Shown: positions 9,449 to 23,337 of the stretch, in pieces
How positions within the stretch are numbered: the stretch's first letter is position 1
How the letters are laid out: every line of letters starts with the position of its first letter
NCBI GenBank assembly: GCA_934045905.1
Contig: CAKOGZ010000073.1
Span: 62,001-126,000 of the forward strand
Source of the DNA: Leuctra nigra
Lineage: Eukaryota > Arthropoda > Insecta > Plecoptera > Leuctridae
Direction of reading: 5' to 3'
Length of the DNA stretch: 64,000 nucleotides
Made by a program: the position numbers and the translations under genes
The notes under the pieces: model-generated
Told to the model about the DNA's origin: nothing
What the model saw: the letters and a program-made list of their open reading frames with translations, nothing else
Database searches by the model: none

Positions 9449-12388
9449 AAGGTGACAGGAAGAGGAAGGAAGTGTCAGCTGCAGGAGAGAGAGCTAGAGC
9501 AGGAAGGCGAAGGGTCAGGCGAAAAGGAGGAGGAGGTCAAGCAGCAGCAGGACAGCAGGAGCAGTGCAGACAGCAGGCAGGTTGTGAAGAAGGGAAGTCA
9601 AAGCAAAAGCAGGCCCCCTTATGAAAAAGAACTATATAAAAAGTAAAGTATTTTTAATTTACTATATAATTCATAAAGTTCTTCAAATTTACTATATAAT
9701 TCATATAGTTACTCCGATTTACTATATAATTCATATTTTAATTCCAATTTACTATATTAATTGTAAAGATTTATTCAAATGTACTATAAGTATAGTATAG
9801 TTTTTCTCTTTAACTATTAAAGAATTGTTGTTTTTAAAATAACTAGATAAAATGAATAGTATTTTGAAATTTACTATATAATTCATATGGTGATTCCGAT
9901 TTAATATATAATTCATATAGTTATTCCGATTTACTATATAATTGTATAGTTGTCTTTTTAAATACTGTAAGTATAGCAACGCGATTTTAATTTACTATAC
10001 AAAATGTATACTTTTTCCAATTTACTATACCATTATTAAAATTTACTATTCACAACGAATAGTTGTTTGAAATTACTATTGGTCTCCAATAGTAATTTGA
10101 AAAGCAGCTATAGAGAGCCAATAGTATTTTCGAATAACTATTGGTGAACATTTAATTATTATGGAACCCAATCTAAAAAAATCTATTGAGATCCAATATT
10201 ATTTTCTAATTACTGTTGGTACCTAACCATTTTACATTATAGTTATTTTGTAAAACTTTAGGAAGGCCATAATATTTCAGTAGGTAACACACTTCCAACC
10301 AAAACCCACTCAAACACACCCGCACAGGTCTTAAACATTGGATATTGAAATATAAGTTATACCGGTGCTCTTTGTTCTAGTATTTTACATCAAATTATAA
10401 TGCCAATGTGTATATTGCACCTCTAATATTCACACATGCAACAAAACAAGTCAAGTAATGTATAAAGATGCAATGCCATGAATAAAACTAATTGTTCAAT
10501 AAAACACTTTTAAGTCAACTTTGCAGTAGGTAAATTATGTGATAAACTGAATGGTGGAGTCGCAATTCAAATCGGAGCTCAAACAAATCCTGTAAAAATA
10601 TTCTAATGTCTTAGCACTCGATAGTTGTTTTTTACATCAGGCTTGTATATATACAAGTTCTAGTTTTACTATACCTAATAGACTACGAATAGTATATTCC
10701 CAAAAGTGTATTCTTATAGTTAATAACCAATAGTTATTTCCAATAGTAAATCTGATATGTGTGGGAATAGTAATATGCCAGTAGTCATATAGTAATTTAA
10801 TATAGTAAATATGTATAGTAAACTTGTACAATAATATATGTATAGTAAATGAACAATATTTTCTTATAGTATTTTCTTATAGTAAAAGAGTATAGTATTT
10901 TGATATAGTATTTTGTGGTAAATTTGTATAGTAATTTTGCATAGTATTTTCCTATCCCCATAAAAAACACTCCGTGTAAAAATACTAGCCAAGTCTCTTA
11001 ACTATTAAAAAAATAGAAGAAATCTAAAAATTCAGCACTGAAAAGTAGTGATATCAAAAAAAGGGCCAAGTCAAAACTTCATTTTAAAAACCAAAATATA
11101 CTTGGCGCATCGTGTATATAGTAGTATAGTATATGCCAGAAATTAAATGTGCCTATACCTATAATGCCCTTAAAAACGATGCGCCAAGTATATTTTGGTT
11201 TTTAAAATGAAGTTTTGACTTGGCCCTTTTTTTGATATCACTACTTTTCAGTGCTGAATTTTTAGATTTCTTCTATTTTTTTTATAGTTAAGAGACTTGG
11301 CTGGTATTTTTACACGGAGTGTTTTTTATGGGGATATCAATAATTTTTTTAGTTTATTTATACAACTTGTTCCTAACTTGTGACTTATTCCTTTAAAAAA
11401 ATAGGCAATTTCCGAATTGGGTACTACGAAAAATTGTGTTTGGTACTAAATATAAGCTTAAAATGATATTCCATGAAGAATTGCGAAAGCATCGTTCCAA
11501 TAGGTCCAACCGTTTTCGAGCTATGGCATCACTTCCTTTTTTAAAAATAGCGACTGAAATTACTGCCACCTAGAATGTATTTCTATAATTGTTATGTATC
11601 ATTATAAGCCTTCTGAATATGTAGTTATTGTAGTAAGAGGTCATTAAAATCTAGTTCTTCATTTTCATGACGTCATTTCCGGTTTCGGTAATAGTACATC
11701 TCTACTTTAACTATTGATTTAACTACTATTAACTATATAGATAACCGTCTTAATCATTTGGCGCTGGTTTAATTCTTAACGGTCTAGCCGTTTTAGAGAT
11801 ATGACGTCACTTCCGGTTTCAAAATGGCGGCTTTCTGTTGGTTTTATAAAAAGGCACCCCAGACGCCAAAAGTGCACATGTGGTGAAAATTTCAGATCGA
11901 TCGGCTCAGCCGTTTAGGCTGTGGCGGTGATTGCGGTTTTTCCTGATATCATCATCATCATCATCATCATCAGATCAAGATAGGTAGGTTTTAAAAGGGG
12001 TGTAATTTCACGTTTTTCTCGGCCCTCTAGCTTGCAAACGGCATAACATATTGTTCCCCAATTTGGTATATGTAGTGGGGTGGGCCGTAGCTCGAAATTA
12101 AGATATATCGCAACAATGTGAGATTTTCCAATTTTAAGATCCAGTAGGCCGAAAATGCCATGTTGTTGCTTACAGTAAAAGTGATTGGTCTGCTCCTCAG
12201 TTTATTATGCATTTACGGTATGTTGAGTGAGTGTGAGTGTACGGTACGACTTGGCTGGGTGGAGCGACCGCTCCACTAGATACCTAAAATTTTACAAAAA
12301 AATTGTATAGTTATTTAAATTTACTTTATTCCCAATTAACTATATTATAGTTTTTTTTAATAGTAATTACAGTAAATTTTCGTAAGGG
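9449..12388. repeat. Tandem array unit, 2.94 kb (reference copy)
   Basis: A complete unit: the GC-rich block at 9449-9615, then transposon-like DNA at 9616-12388 from CCCTTATGAAAAAG to TTTTCGTAAGGG. The palindrome is at 10955-11334. It carries the diagnostic GATAGGTAGGTTTT after the (ATC)n tract. Confidence 0.93.
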
Positions 12389-15323
12389 AAGGTGACAGGA
12401 AGAGGAAGGAAGTGTCAGCTGCAGGAGAGAGAGCTAGAGCAGGAAGGCGAAGGGTCAGGCGAAAAGGAGGAGGAGGTCAAGCAGCAGCAGGACAGCAGGA
12501 GCAGTGCAGACAGCAGGCAGGTTGTGAAGAAGGGAAGTCAAAGCAAAAGCAGGCCCCCTTATGAAAAAGAACTATATAAAATGTAAAGTATTTTTAATTT
12601 ACTATATAATTCATAAAGTTCTTCAAATTTACTATATAATTCATATAGTTACTCCGATTTACTATATAATTCATATTTTAATTCCAATTTACTATATTAA
12701 TTGTAAAGATTTATTCAAATGTACTATAAGTATAGTATAGTTTTTCTCTTTAACTATTAAAGAATTGTTGTTTTTAAAATAACTAGATAAAATGAATAGT
12801 ATTTTTAAATTTACTATATAATTCATATGGTGATTCCGATTTACTATATAATTCATATAGTTATTCCGATTTACTATATAATTGTATAGTTGTCTTTTTA
12901 AATACTGTAAGTATAGCAACGCGATTTTAATTTACTATACAAAATGTATACTTTTTCCAATTTACTATACCATTATTAAAATTTACTATTCACAACGAAT
13001 AGTTGTTTGAAATTACTATTGGTCTCCAATAGTAATTTGAAAAGCAGCTATAGAGAGCCAATAGTATTTTCGAATAACTATTGGTGAACATTTAATTACT
13101 ATGGAACCCAATCTAAAAAAATCTATTGAGATCCAATATTATTTTCTAATTACTGTTGGTACCTAACCATTTTACATTATAGTTATTTTGTAAAACTTAA
13201 GGAAGGCCATAATATTTCAGTAACACACTTCCAACCAAAACCCACTCAAACACACCCACACAGGTCTTAAACATTGGATATTGAAATATAAGTTATACCG
13301 GTGCTCTTTGTTCTAGTATTTTACATCAAATTATAATGCCAATGTGTATATTACACCTCTAATATTCACACATGCAACAAAATAAGTCAAGTAATGTAAT
13401 AAGATGCAATGCCATGAATAAAACTAATTGTTCAATAAAACACTTTTAAGTCAACTTTGCAGTAGGTAAATTATGTGATAAACTGAATGGTGGAGTCGCA
13501 ATTCAAATCGGAGCTCAAACAAATCCTGTAAAAATATTCTAATGTCTTAGCACTCGATAGTTGTTTTTTACATCAGGCTTGTATATATACAAGTTCTAGT
13601 TTTACTATACCTAATAGACTACGAATAGTATATTCCCAAAAGTGTATTCTTATAGTTAATAACCAATAGTTATTTCCAATAGTAAATCTGATATGTGTGG
13701 GAATAGTAATATGCCAGTAGTCATATAGTAATTTAATATAGTAAATATGTATAGTAAACTTGTACAATAATATATGTATAGTAAATGAACAATATTTTCT
13801 TATAGTATTTTCTTATAGTAAAAGAGTATAGTATTTTGATATAGTATTTTGTGGTAAATTTGTATAGTAATTTTGTATAGTATTTTCCTATCCCCATAAA
13901 AAACACTCCGTGTAAAAATACTAGCCAAGTCTCTTAACTATAAAAAAATAGAAGAAATCTAAAAATTCAGCACTGAAAAGTAGTGATATCAAAAAAAGGG
14001 CCAAGTCAAAACTTCATTTTAAAAACCAAAATATACTTGGCGCATCGTGTATATAGTAGTATAGTATATGCCAGAAATTAAATGTGCCTATACCTATAAT
14101 GCCCTTAAAAACGATGCGCCAAGTATATTTTGGTTTTTAAAATGAAGTTTTGACTTGGCCCTTTTTTTGATATCACTACTTTTCAGTGCTGAATTTTTAG
14201 ATTTCTTCTATTTTTTTTATAGTTAAGAGACTTGGCTGGTATTTTTACACGGAGTGTTTTTTATGGGGATATCAATAATTTTTTTAGTTTATTTATACAA
14301 CTTGTTCCTAACTTGTGACTTATTCCTTTAAAAAAATAGGCAATTTCCGAATTGGGTACTACGAAAAATTGTGTTTGGTAATAAATATAAGCTTAAAATG
14401 ATATTCCATGAAGAATTGCGAAAGCATCGTTCCAATAGGTCCAACCGTTTTCGAGCTATGGCATCACTTCCTTTTTTAAAAATAGCGACTGAAATTACTG
14501 CCACCTAGAATGTATTTCTATAATTGTTTTGTATCATTATAAGCCTTCTGAATATGTAGTTATTGTAGTAAGAGGTCATTAAAATCTAGTTCTTCATTTT
14601 CATGACGTCATTTCCGGTTTCGGTAATAGTACATCTCTACTTTAACTATTGATTTAACTACTATTAACTATATAGATAACCGTCTTAATCATTTGGCGCT
14701 GGTTTAATCCTTAACGGTCTAGCCGTTTTAGAGATATGACGTCACTTCCGGTTTCAAAATGGCGGCTTTCTGTTGGTTTTATAAAAAGGCACCTCAGACG
14801 CCAAAAGTGCACATGTGGTGAAAATTTCAGATCGATCGGCTCAGCCGTTTAGGCTGTGGCGGTGATTGCGGTTTTTCCTGATATCATCATCATCATCATC
14901 ATCATCAGATCAAGATAGGTAGGTTTTAAAAGGGGTGTAATTTCACGTTTTTCTCGGCCCTCTAGCTTGCAAACGGCATAACATATTGTTCCCCAATTTG
15001 GTATATGTAGTGGGGTGGGCCGTAGCTCGAAATTAAGATATATCGCAACAATGTGAGATTTTCCAATTTTAAGATCCAGTAGGCCGAAAATGCCATGTTG
15101 TTGCTTACAGTAAAAGTGGTTGGTCTGCTCCTCAGTTTATTATGCATTTACGGTATGTTGAGTGAGTGTGAGTGTACGGTACGACTTGGCTGGGTGGAGC
15201 GACCGCTCCACTAGATACCTAAAATTTTACAAAAAAATTGTATAGTTATTTAAATTTACTTTATTCCCAATTAACTATATTATAGTTTTTTTTAATAGTA
15301 ATTACAGTAAATTTTCGTAAGGG
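12389..15323. repeat. Tandem array unit, 2.94 kb
   Basis: A complete unit, near-identical to the previous one. It shares the GATAGGTAGG variant but has the shorter CAGTAAC form and TGTAATAAGATGC. Confidence 0.93.
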
Positions 15324-18286
15324 AAGGTGACAGGAAGAGGAAGGAAGTGTCAGCTGCAGGAGAGAGAGCTAGAGCAGGAAGGCGAAGGGTCAGGCGAAAA
15401 GGAGGAGGAGGTCAAGCAGCAGCAGGACAGCAGGAGCAGTGCAGACAGCAGGCAGGTTGTGAAGAAGGGAAGTCAACGCAAAAGCAGGCCCCCTTATGAA
15501 AAAGAACTATATAAAATGTAAAGTATTTTTAATTTACTATATAATTCATAAAGTTCTTCAAATTTACTATATAATTCATATAGTTACTCCGATTTACTAT
15601 ATAATTCATATTTTAATTCCAATTTACTATATTAATTGTAAAGATTTATTCAAATGTACTATAAGTATAGTATAGTTTTTCTCTTTAACTATTAAAGAAT
15701 TGTTGTTTTTAAAATAACTAGATAAAATGAATAGTATTTTTAAATTTACTATATAATTCATATGGTGATTCCGATTTACTATATAATTCATATAGTTATT
15801 CCGATTTACTATATAATTGTATAGTTGTCTTTTTAAATACTGTAAGTATAGCAACGCGATTTTAATTTACTATACAAAATGTATACTTTTTCCAATTTAC
15901 TATACCATTATTAAAATTTACTATTCACAACGAATAGTTGTTTGAAATTACTATTGGTCTCCAATAGTAATTTGAAAAGCAGCTATAGAGAGCCAATAGT
16001 ATTTTCGAATAACTATTGGTGAACATTTAATTACTATGGAACCCAATCTAAAAAAATCTATTGAGATCCAATATTATTTTCTAATTACTGTTGGTACCTA
16101 ACCATTTATAGTTATAACTGTTACTGGTACTGTTGGTACATTATAGTTATTTTGTAAAACTTTAGGAAAGCCATAATATTTCAGTAGGTAACACACTTCC
16201 AACCAAAACCCACTCAAACACACCCGCACAGGTCTTAAACATTGGATATTGAAATATAAGTTATACCGGTGCTCTTTGTTCTAGTATTTTACATCAAATT
16301 ATAATGCCAATGTGTATATTACACCTCTAATATTCACACATGCAACAAAATAAGACAAGTAATGTAATAAGATGCAATGCCATGAATAAAACTAATTGTT
16401 CAATAAAACACTTTTAAGTCAACTTTGCAGTAGGTAAATTATGTGATAAACTGAATGGTGGAGTCGCAATTCAAATCGGAGCTCGAACAAATCCTGTAAA
16501 AATATTCTAATGTCTTAGCACTCGATAGTTGTTTTTTACATCAGGCTTGTATATATACAAGTTCTAGTTTTACTATACCTAATAGACTACGAATAGTATA
16601 TTCCCAAAAGTGTATTCTTATAGTTAATAACCAATAGTTATTTCCAATAGTAAATCTGATATGTGTGGGAATAGTAATATGCCAGTAGTCATATAGTAAT
16701 TTAATATAGTAAATATGTATAGTAAACTTGTACAATAATATATGTATAGTAAATGAACAATATTTTCTTATAGTATTTTCTTATAGTAAAAGAGTATAGT
16801 ATTTTGATATAGTATTTTGTGGTAAATTTGTATAGTAATTTTGCATAGTATTTTCCTATCCCCATAAAAAACACTCCGTGTAAAATACTAGCCAAGTCTC
16901 TTAACTATAAAAAAAGAGAAGAAATCTAAAAATTCAGCACTGAAAAGTAGTGATATCAAAAAAAGGGCCAAGTCAAAACTTCATTTTAAAAACCAAAATA
17001 TACTTGGCGCATCGTGTATATAGTAGTATAGTATATGCCAGAAATTAAATGTGCCTATACCTATAATGCCCTTAAAAACGATGCGCCAAGTATATTTTGG
17101 TTTTTAAAATGAAGTTTTGACTTGGCCCTTTTTTTGATATCACTACTTTTCAGTGCTGAATTTTTAGATTTCTTCTATTTTTTTTATAGTTAAGAGACTT
17201 GGCTGGTATTTTTACACGGAGTGTTTTTTATGGGGATATCAATAATTATTTTAGTTTATTTATACAACTTGTTCCTAACTTGTGACTTATTCCTTTAAAA
17301 AAATAGGCAATTTCCGAATTGGGTACTACGAAAAATTGTGTTTGGTACTAAATATAAGCTTAAAATGATATTCCATGAAGAATTGCGAAAGCATCGTTCC
17401 AATAGGTCCAACCGTTTTCGAGCTATGGCATCACTTCCTTTTTTAAAAAAAGCGACTGAAATTACTGCCACCTAGAATGTATTTCTATAATTGTTATGTA
17501 TCATTATAAGCCTTCTGAATATGTAGTTATTGTAGTAAGAGGTCATTAAAATCTAGTTCTTCATTTTCATGACGTCATTTCCGGTTTCGGTAATAGTACA
17601 TCTCTACTTTAACTATTGATTTAACTACTATTAACTATATAGATAACCGTCTGAATCATTTGGCGCTGGTTTAATTCTTAACGGTCTAGCCGTTTTAGAG
17701 ATATGACGTCACTTCCGGTTTCAAAATGGCGGCTTTCTGTTGGTTTTATAAAAAGGCACCTCAGACGCCAAAAGTGCACATGTGGTGAAAATTTCAGATC
17801 GATCGGCTCAGCCGTTTAGGCTGTGGCGGTGATTGCGGTTTTTCCTGATATCATCATCATCATCATCATCATCAGATCAAGATAGGTTTTAAAAGGGGTG
17901 TAATTTCACGTTTTTCTCGGCCCTCTAGCTTGCAAACGGCATAACATATTGTTCCCCAATTTGGTATATGTAGTGGGGTGGGCCGTAGCTCGAAATTAAG
18001 ATATATCGCAACAATGTGAGATTTTCCAATTTTAAGATCCAGTAGGCCGAAAATGCCATGTTGTTGCTTACAGTAAAAGTGGTTGGTCTGCTCCTCAGTT
18101 TATTATGCATTTACGGTATGTTGAGTGAGTGTGAGTGTACGGTACGACTTGGCTGGGTGGAGCGACCGCTCCACTAGATACCTAAAATTTTACAAAAAAA
18201 TTGTATAGTTATTTAAATTTACTTTATTCCCAATTAACTATATTATAGTTTTTTTTAATAGTAATTACAGTAAATTTTCGTAAGGG
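15324..18286. repeat. Tandem array unit with 27-bp internal duplication
   Basis: A complete unit made longer by a local duplication of CTGTTGGTAC-type sequence near 16106-16140. It also has a one-base deletion beside the palindrome (GTAAAATACTAG near 16880) and AATAATTATTTTAG near 17242. The last two variants recur in the unit ending at 36806. Confidence 0.93.
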
Positions 18287-20902
18287 AAGGTGACAGGAAG
18301 AGGAAGGAAGTGTCAGCTGCAGGAGAGAGAGCTAGAGCAGGAAGGCGAAGGGTCAGGCGAAAAGGAGGAGGAGGTCAAGCAGCAGCAGGACAGCAGGAGC
18401 AGTGCAGACAGCAGGCAGGTTGTGAAGAAGCGAAGTCAAAGCAAAAGCAGGCCCCCTTATGAAAAACATCTATATAAAATGTAAAGTATTTTTAATTTAC
18501 TATATAATTCATAAAGTTCTTCAAATTTACTATATAATTCATATAGTTATTCCGATTTACTATATAATTGTATAGTTGTCTTTTTAAATACTGTAAGTAT
18601 AGCAACGCGATTTTAATTTACTATACAAAATGTATACTTCTTCCAATTTACTATACCATTATTAAAATTTACTATTCACAACGAATAGTTGTTTGAAATT
18701 ACTATTGGTCTCCAATAGTAAATTGAAAAGCAGCTATAGAGAGCCAATAGTATTTTCGAATAACTATTGGTGAACATTTAATTACTATGGAACCCAATCT
18801 AAAAAAATCTATTGAGATCCAATATTATTTTCTAATTACTGTTGGTACCTAACCATTTTACATTATAGTTATTTTGTAAAACTTTAGGAAGGCCATAATA
18901 TTTCAGTAACACACTTCCAACCAAAACCCACTCAAACACACCCACACAGGTCTTAAACATTGGATATTGAAATATAAGTTATACCGGTGCTCTTTGTTCT
19001 AGTATTTTACATCAAATTATAATGCCAATGTGTATATTGCACCTCTAATATTCACACATGCAACAAAATAAGTCAAGTAATGTAATAAGATGCAATGCCA
19101 TGAATAAAACAAATTGTTCAATAAAACACTTTTAAGTCAACTTTGCAGTAGGTAAATTATGTGATAAACTGAATGGTGGAGTCGCAATTCAAATCGGAGC
19201 TCAAACAAATCCTGTAAAAATATTCTAATGTCTTAGCACTCGATAGTTGTTTTTTACATCAGGCTTGTATATATACAAGTTCTAGTTTTACTATACCTAA
19301 TAGACTACGAATAGTATATTCCCAAAAGTGTATTCTTTTAGTTAATAACCAATAGTTATTTCCAATAGTAAATCTGATATGTGTGGGAATAGTAATATGC
19401 CAGTAGTCATATAGTAATTTAATATAGTAAATATGTATAGTAAACTTGTACAATAATATATGTATAGTAAATGAACAATATTTTCTTATAGTATTTTCTT
19501 ATAGTAAAAGAGTATAGTATTTTGATATAGTATTTTGTGGTAAATTTGTATAGTAATTTTGCATAGTATTTTCCTATCCCCATAAAAAACACTCCGTGTA
19601 AAAATACCAGCCAAGTCTCTTAACTATAAAAAAAATAGAAGAAATCTAAAAATTCAGCACTGAAAAGTAGTGATATCAAAAAAAGGGCCAAGTCAAAACT
19701 TCATTTTAAAAACCAAAATATACTTGGCGCATCGTGTATATAGTAGTATAGTATATGCCAGAAATTAAATGTGCCTATACCTATAATGCCCTTAAAAACG
19801 ATGCGCCAAGTATATTTTGGTTTTTAAAATGAAGTTTTGACTTGGCCCTTTTTTTGATATCACTACTTTTCAGTGCTGAATTTTTAGATTTCTTCTATTT
19901 TTTTTATAGTTAAGAGACTTGGCTGGTATTTTTACACGGAGTGATTTTTATGGGGATATCAATAATTTTTTTAGTTTATTTATACAACTTGTTCCTAACT
20001 TGTGACTTATTCCTTTAAAAAAATTGGCAATTTCCGAATTGGGTACTACGAAAAATTGTGTTTGGTACTAAATATAAGCTTAAAATGATATTCCATGAAG
20101 AATTGCGAAAGCATCGTTCCAATAGGTCCAACCGTTTTCGAGCTATGGCATCACTTCCTTTTTTAAAAAAAGCGACTGAAATTACTGCCACCTAGAATGT
20201 ATTTCTATAATTGTTATGTATCATTATAAGCCTTCTGAATATGTAGTTATTGTAGTAAGAGGTCATTAAAATCTAGTTCTTCATTTTCATGACGTTATTT
20301 CCGGTTTCGGTAATAGTACATCTCTACTTTAACTATTGATTTAACTACTATTAACTATCTAGATAACCGTCTGAATCATTTGGCGCTGGTTTAATTCTTA
20401 ACGGTCTAGCCGTTTTAGAGATATGACGTCACTTCCGGTTTCAAAATGGCGGCTTTCTGTTGGTTTTATAAAAAGGCACCTCAGACGCCAAAAGTGCACA
20501 TGTGGTGAAAATTTCAGATCGATCGGCTCAGCCGTTTAGGCTGTGGCGGTGATTGCGGTTTTTCCTGATATCATCATCATCATCATCATCATCATCAGAT
20601 CAAGATAGGTTTTAAAAGGGGTGTAATTTCACGTTTTTCTCGGCCCTCTAGCTTGCAAACGGCATAACATATTGTTCCCCAATTTGGTATATGTAGTGGG
20701 GTGGGCCGTAGCTCGAAATTAAGATATATCGCAACAATGTGAGATTTTCCAATTTTAAGATCCAGTAGGCCGAAAATGCCATGTTGTTGCTTACAGTAAA
20801 AGTGGTTGGTCTGCTCCTCAGTTTATTATGCATTTACGGTATGTTGAGTGAGTGTGAGTGTACGGTACGACTTGGCTGGGTGGAGCGACCGCTCCACTAG
20901 AT
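18287..20902. repeat. Tandem array unit with 212-bp minisatellite deletion, ended by rearrangement
   Basis: The minisatellite is reduced because the first and second 30-bp blocks recombined; the distance between matching ATTCATATAG words in a full unit is 212 bp. The right end breaks at the same GATA junction as at 4557. The GC-rich block ends in GAAAAACATCTATA, close to GAAAAACAACTATA of the unit at 36807. Confidence 0.92.
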
Positions 20903-22672
20903 ATGTGTGGGAATAGTAATATGCCAGTAGTCATATAGTAATTTAAGGGGAAGGAAGAGCCTCTGAATGAGGACCTCGGCTGGAAAGCAGTTATCGTCCC
21001 GTCTCGTTGAAGATAGACTAGATGTTAAAGCGACAAAGTTGTGGAGAATGAATTGCAGATTATGCAGCGTTGACTACTTATTTGAAATTTTTAATCACCT
21101 TAAAGTTATAAGTAGTTATATGTTGCGTATATATTGAGTAAATAAAACTAATAATTTAAAAAATTGGTTCAACGACGATTAAACTAGATTTAATTTCAAG
21201 CAACTTTGGTCTTGAAACTTTTATTCTAACTTGATCGGTAGAGGCAAAATTTGCTTTCTCACACCATCAATGTTATGAGTTTTGCATAAAACCAGGGGCA
21301 CTGAAACCGACTGAAGTTGCAAGTAAACATTCTGGGAGTTCCAGTAACGGTGTGGAAGGGAATGATGGGAGGGTCCTAATAGACAGCATGGAAATATAAA
21401 TAGTGCACTGATAGCGAGAGTTTGTATGTCAACAATAATCATCAGTTTCCCCGGCATTTACACAATCAACGACGACTGGAGACAGACGGACCTCAGAGCT
21501 GTCTAAATCATCTAACCTAATTTATAAAAATCTATCTATCATAAAGTGTATACCGTCTAAAATGTTGGAAATGGCCTAAAATTAAATTTTCATTGTAAGT
21601 TGATAAAATGTAAGTGAAAATTTTCAGAAACATAGAATGTTGATATTCAAAACAGCCATGTACAAATCTTCCCAACAATTTAATTTATCATAAGAAAATT
21701 CGCTGTTGTATTAATAAAGACTTCACTTAATATTATTTTTTATGCTATTTTTTAAATTTTAATTTAAATATTTATGTTTTTTTGAAGATATAAATATATT
21801 TTTGCTAATTGAATAACTGTTGAAATCGGCAACACTTCTCTAAGCATCCATAATAATTCACTGTAAATAGTAGCATCTCGGGCTATCTATTATTCTTGAG
21901 TCAATCTCGGCAAGGTTATGTCACGATGTGTATTTATTCTCATTGTGACAACAATGTCGAACAGTTTTCCCGTCTACAATTACTAGTGCAGAATAACAGA
22001 TGAATTTCGACGCTCGCTAAGAGCACATCAATGTGTGTCTCTACTGTATGCACTATTTTATTATTTATAACTGAAAACTGTATGTTATAAAGGTAAAGAA
22101 ATATTTTTGGTTGCAATGTGTATCATAGCAACTGAATGATAATTATACATTGTACGTGTTATTTCACACGTTAATCCCGAACACAGGTTTAGGTCACCGA
22201 TAGCAATGATTTGTCAGACAAACGGCGAATAATTATTTAATTGTTGTATTGACCGTTATCATTACTCCAACCATTCCATTTAAAAAAAAAATCGATGTAG
22301 GTGTCAAAGGTTTCAAAATATAACATATAAAGTGTGTGACTTTTTGTTGATTTTTTCTACTAGTTTTGAGCAATGAAATAATATATGATATTATTTCAAA
22401 ATTTCCTAATTCATTGATTTATAAATTTCACAACATACCACTTATATAGTCCGGAGAAAAGGCTGGAAATATTCATGTGTATTTTTATTACTTTATTTCA
22501 TTATTTTTCGTATTTTCTACTCTCTACTTAGAAGAAGTAGACAGTAGACAGTTTCAAAGATTTCAAAGATTTATTTTTCGAAGTGGTACATTGTATTTAC
22601 AGTCGTATGTGTACATACCCCAATAAGCATAGCTTGTGGCGGGGCATGTTATTAAAATTAGGTTAGATTAAA

Positions 22673-22989
22673 ATTACATAATGTTATTACATAATGTTAT
22701 TAGATACTTGAAAAATGGGAAAATTAAGAATATACCTAATACTATCTAAATTATAATTATGATTATAAGTGATTATAATTAATACAAGTAGTTCATATAA
22801 TTAAGATAATCAGAGTGACAGAGGTAAGAAATTACATAATGTTATTACATAATGTTATTAGATAGGTACTTGAAAAATGGGAAAATTAAGAATATACCTA
22901 ATACTATCTAAATTATAATTATGATTATAAGTGATTATAATTAATACAAGTAGTTCATATAATTAAGATAATCAGAGTAACAGAGGTAA
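22673..22989 (-). repeat. 158-bp direct duplication in retrotransposon 3' UTR
   Basis: The segment beginning ATTACATAATGTTATTACAT at 22673 is repeated from 22831 with very few changes, the main one being an extra AGGT near 22865. Both copies contain a shorter internal doublet (ATTACATAATGTT twice). The duplication lies between ORF2 and the 3' terminus. Confidence 0.85.
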
Positions 22990-23337
22990 ATGTGCTACAC
23001 CTTGTAAAATGTAATTTGGCTAGAAGTAGACAAAATTATAGACTATATGAAAGTAAATGAGAATAGATGAACGTTCCTTACTTATAACGATTTACTCATT
23101 CAACCTAGGTAGGTAATATGTCTACAGTTATACAATAACAAAAATAGAGCTTAACATTATAATAAATAATGTTACTAATAATAATGAAGCGGCACATGAC
23201 ACATACGTATGATAAGATAAGAATTAATTGTAACTTATTGCAATGGTGAGTTTGAAAACTACTGTACCTAAGATACGTAATAGATAACAGGTGTGTGGAA
23301 CCCCAATATCATGTCTTGCTGATGTTGAAGATAAGGA

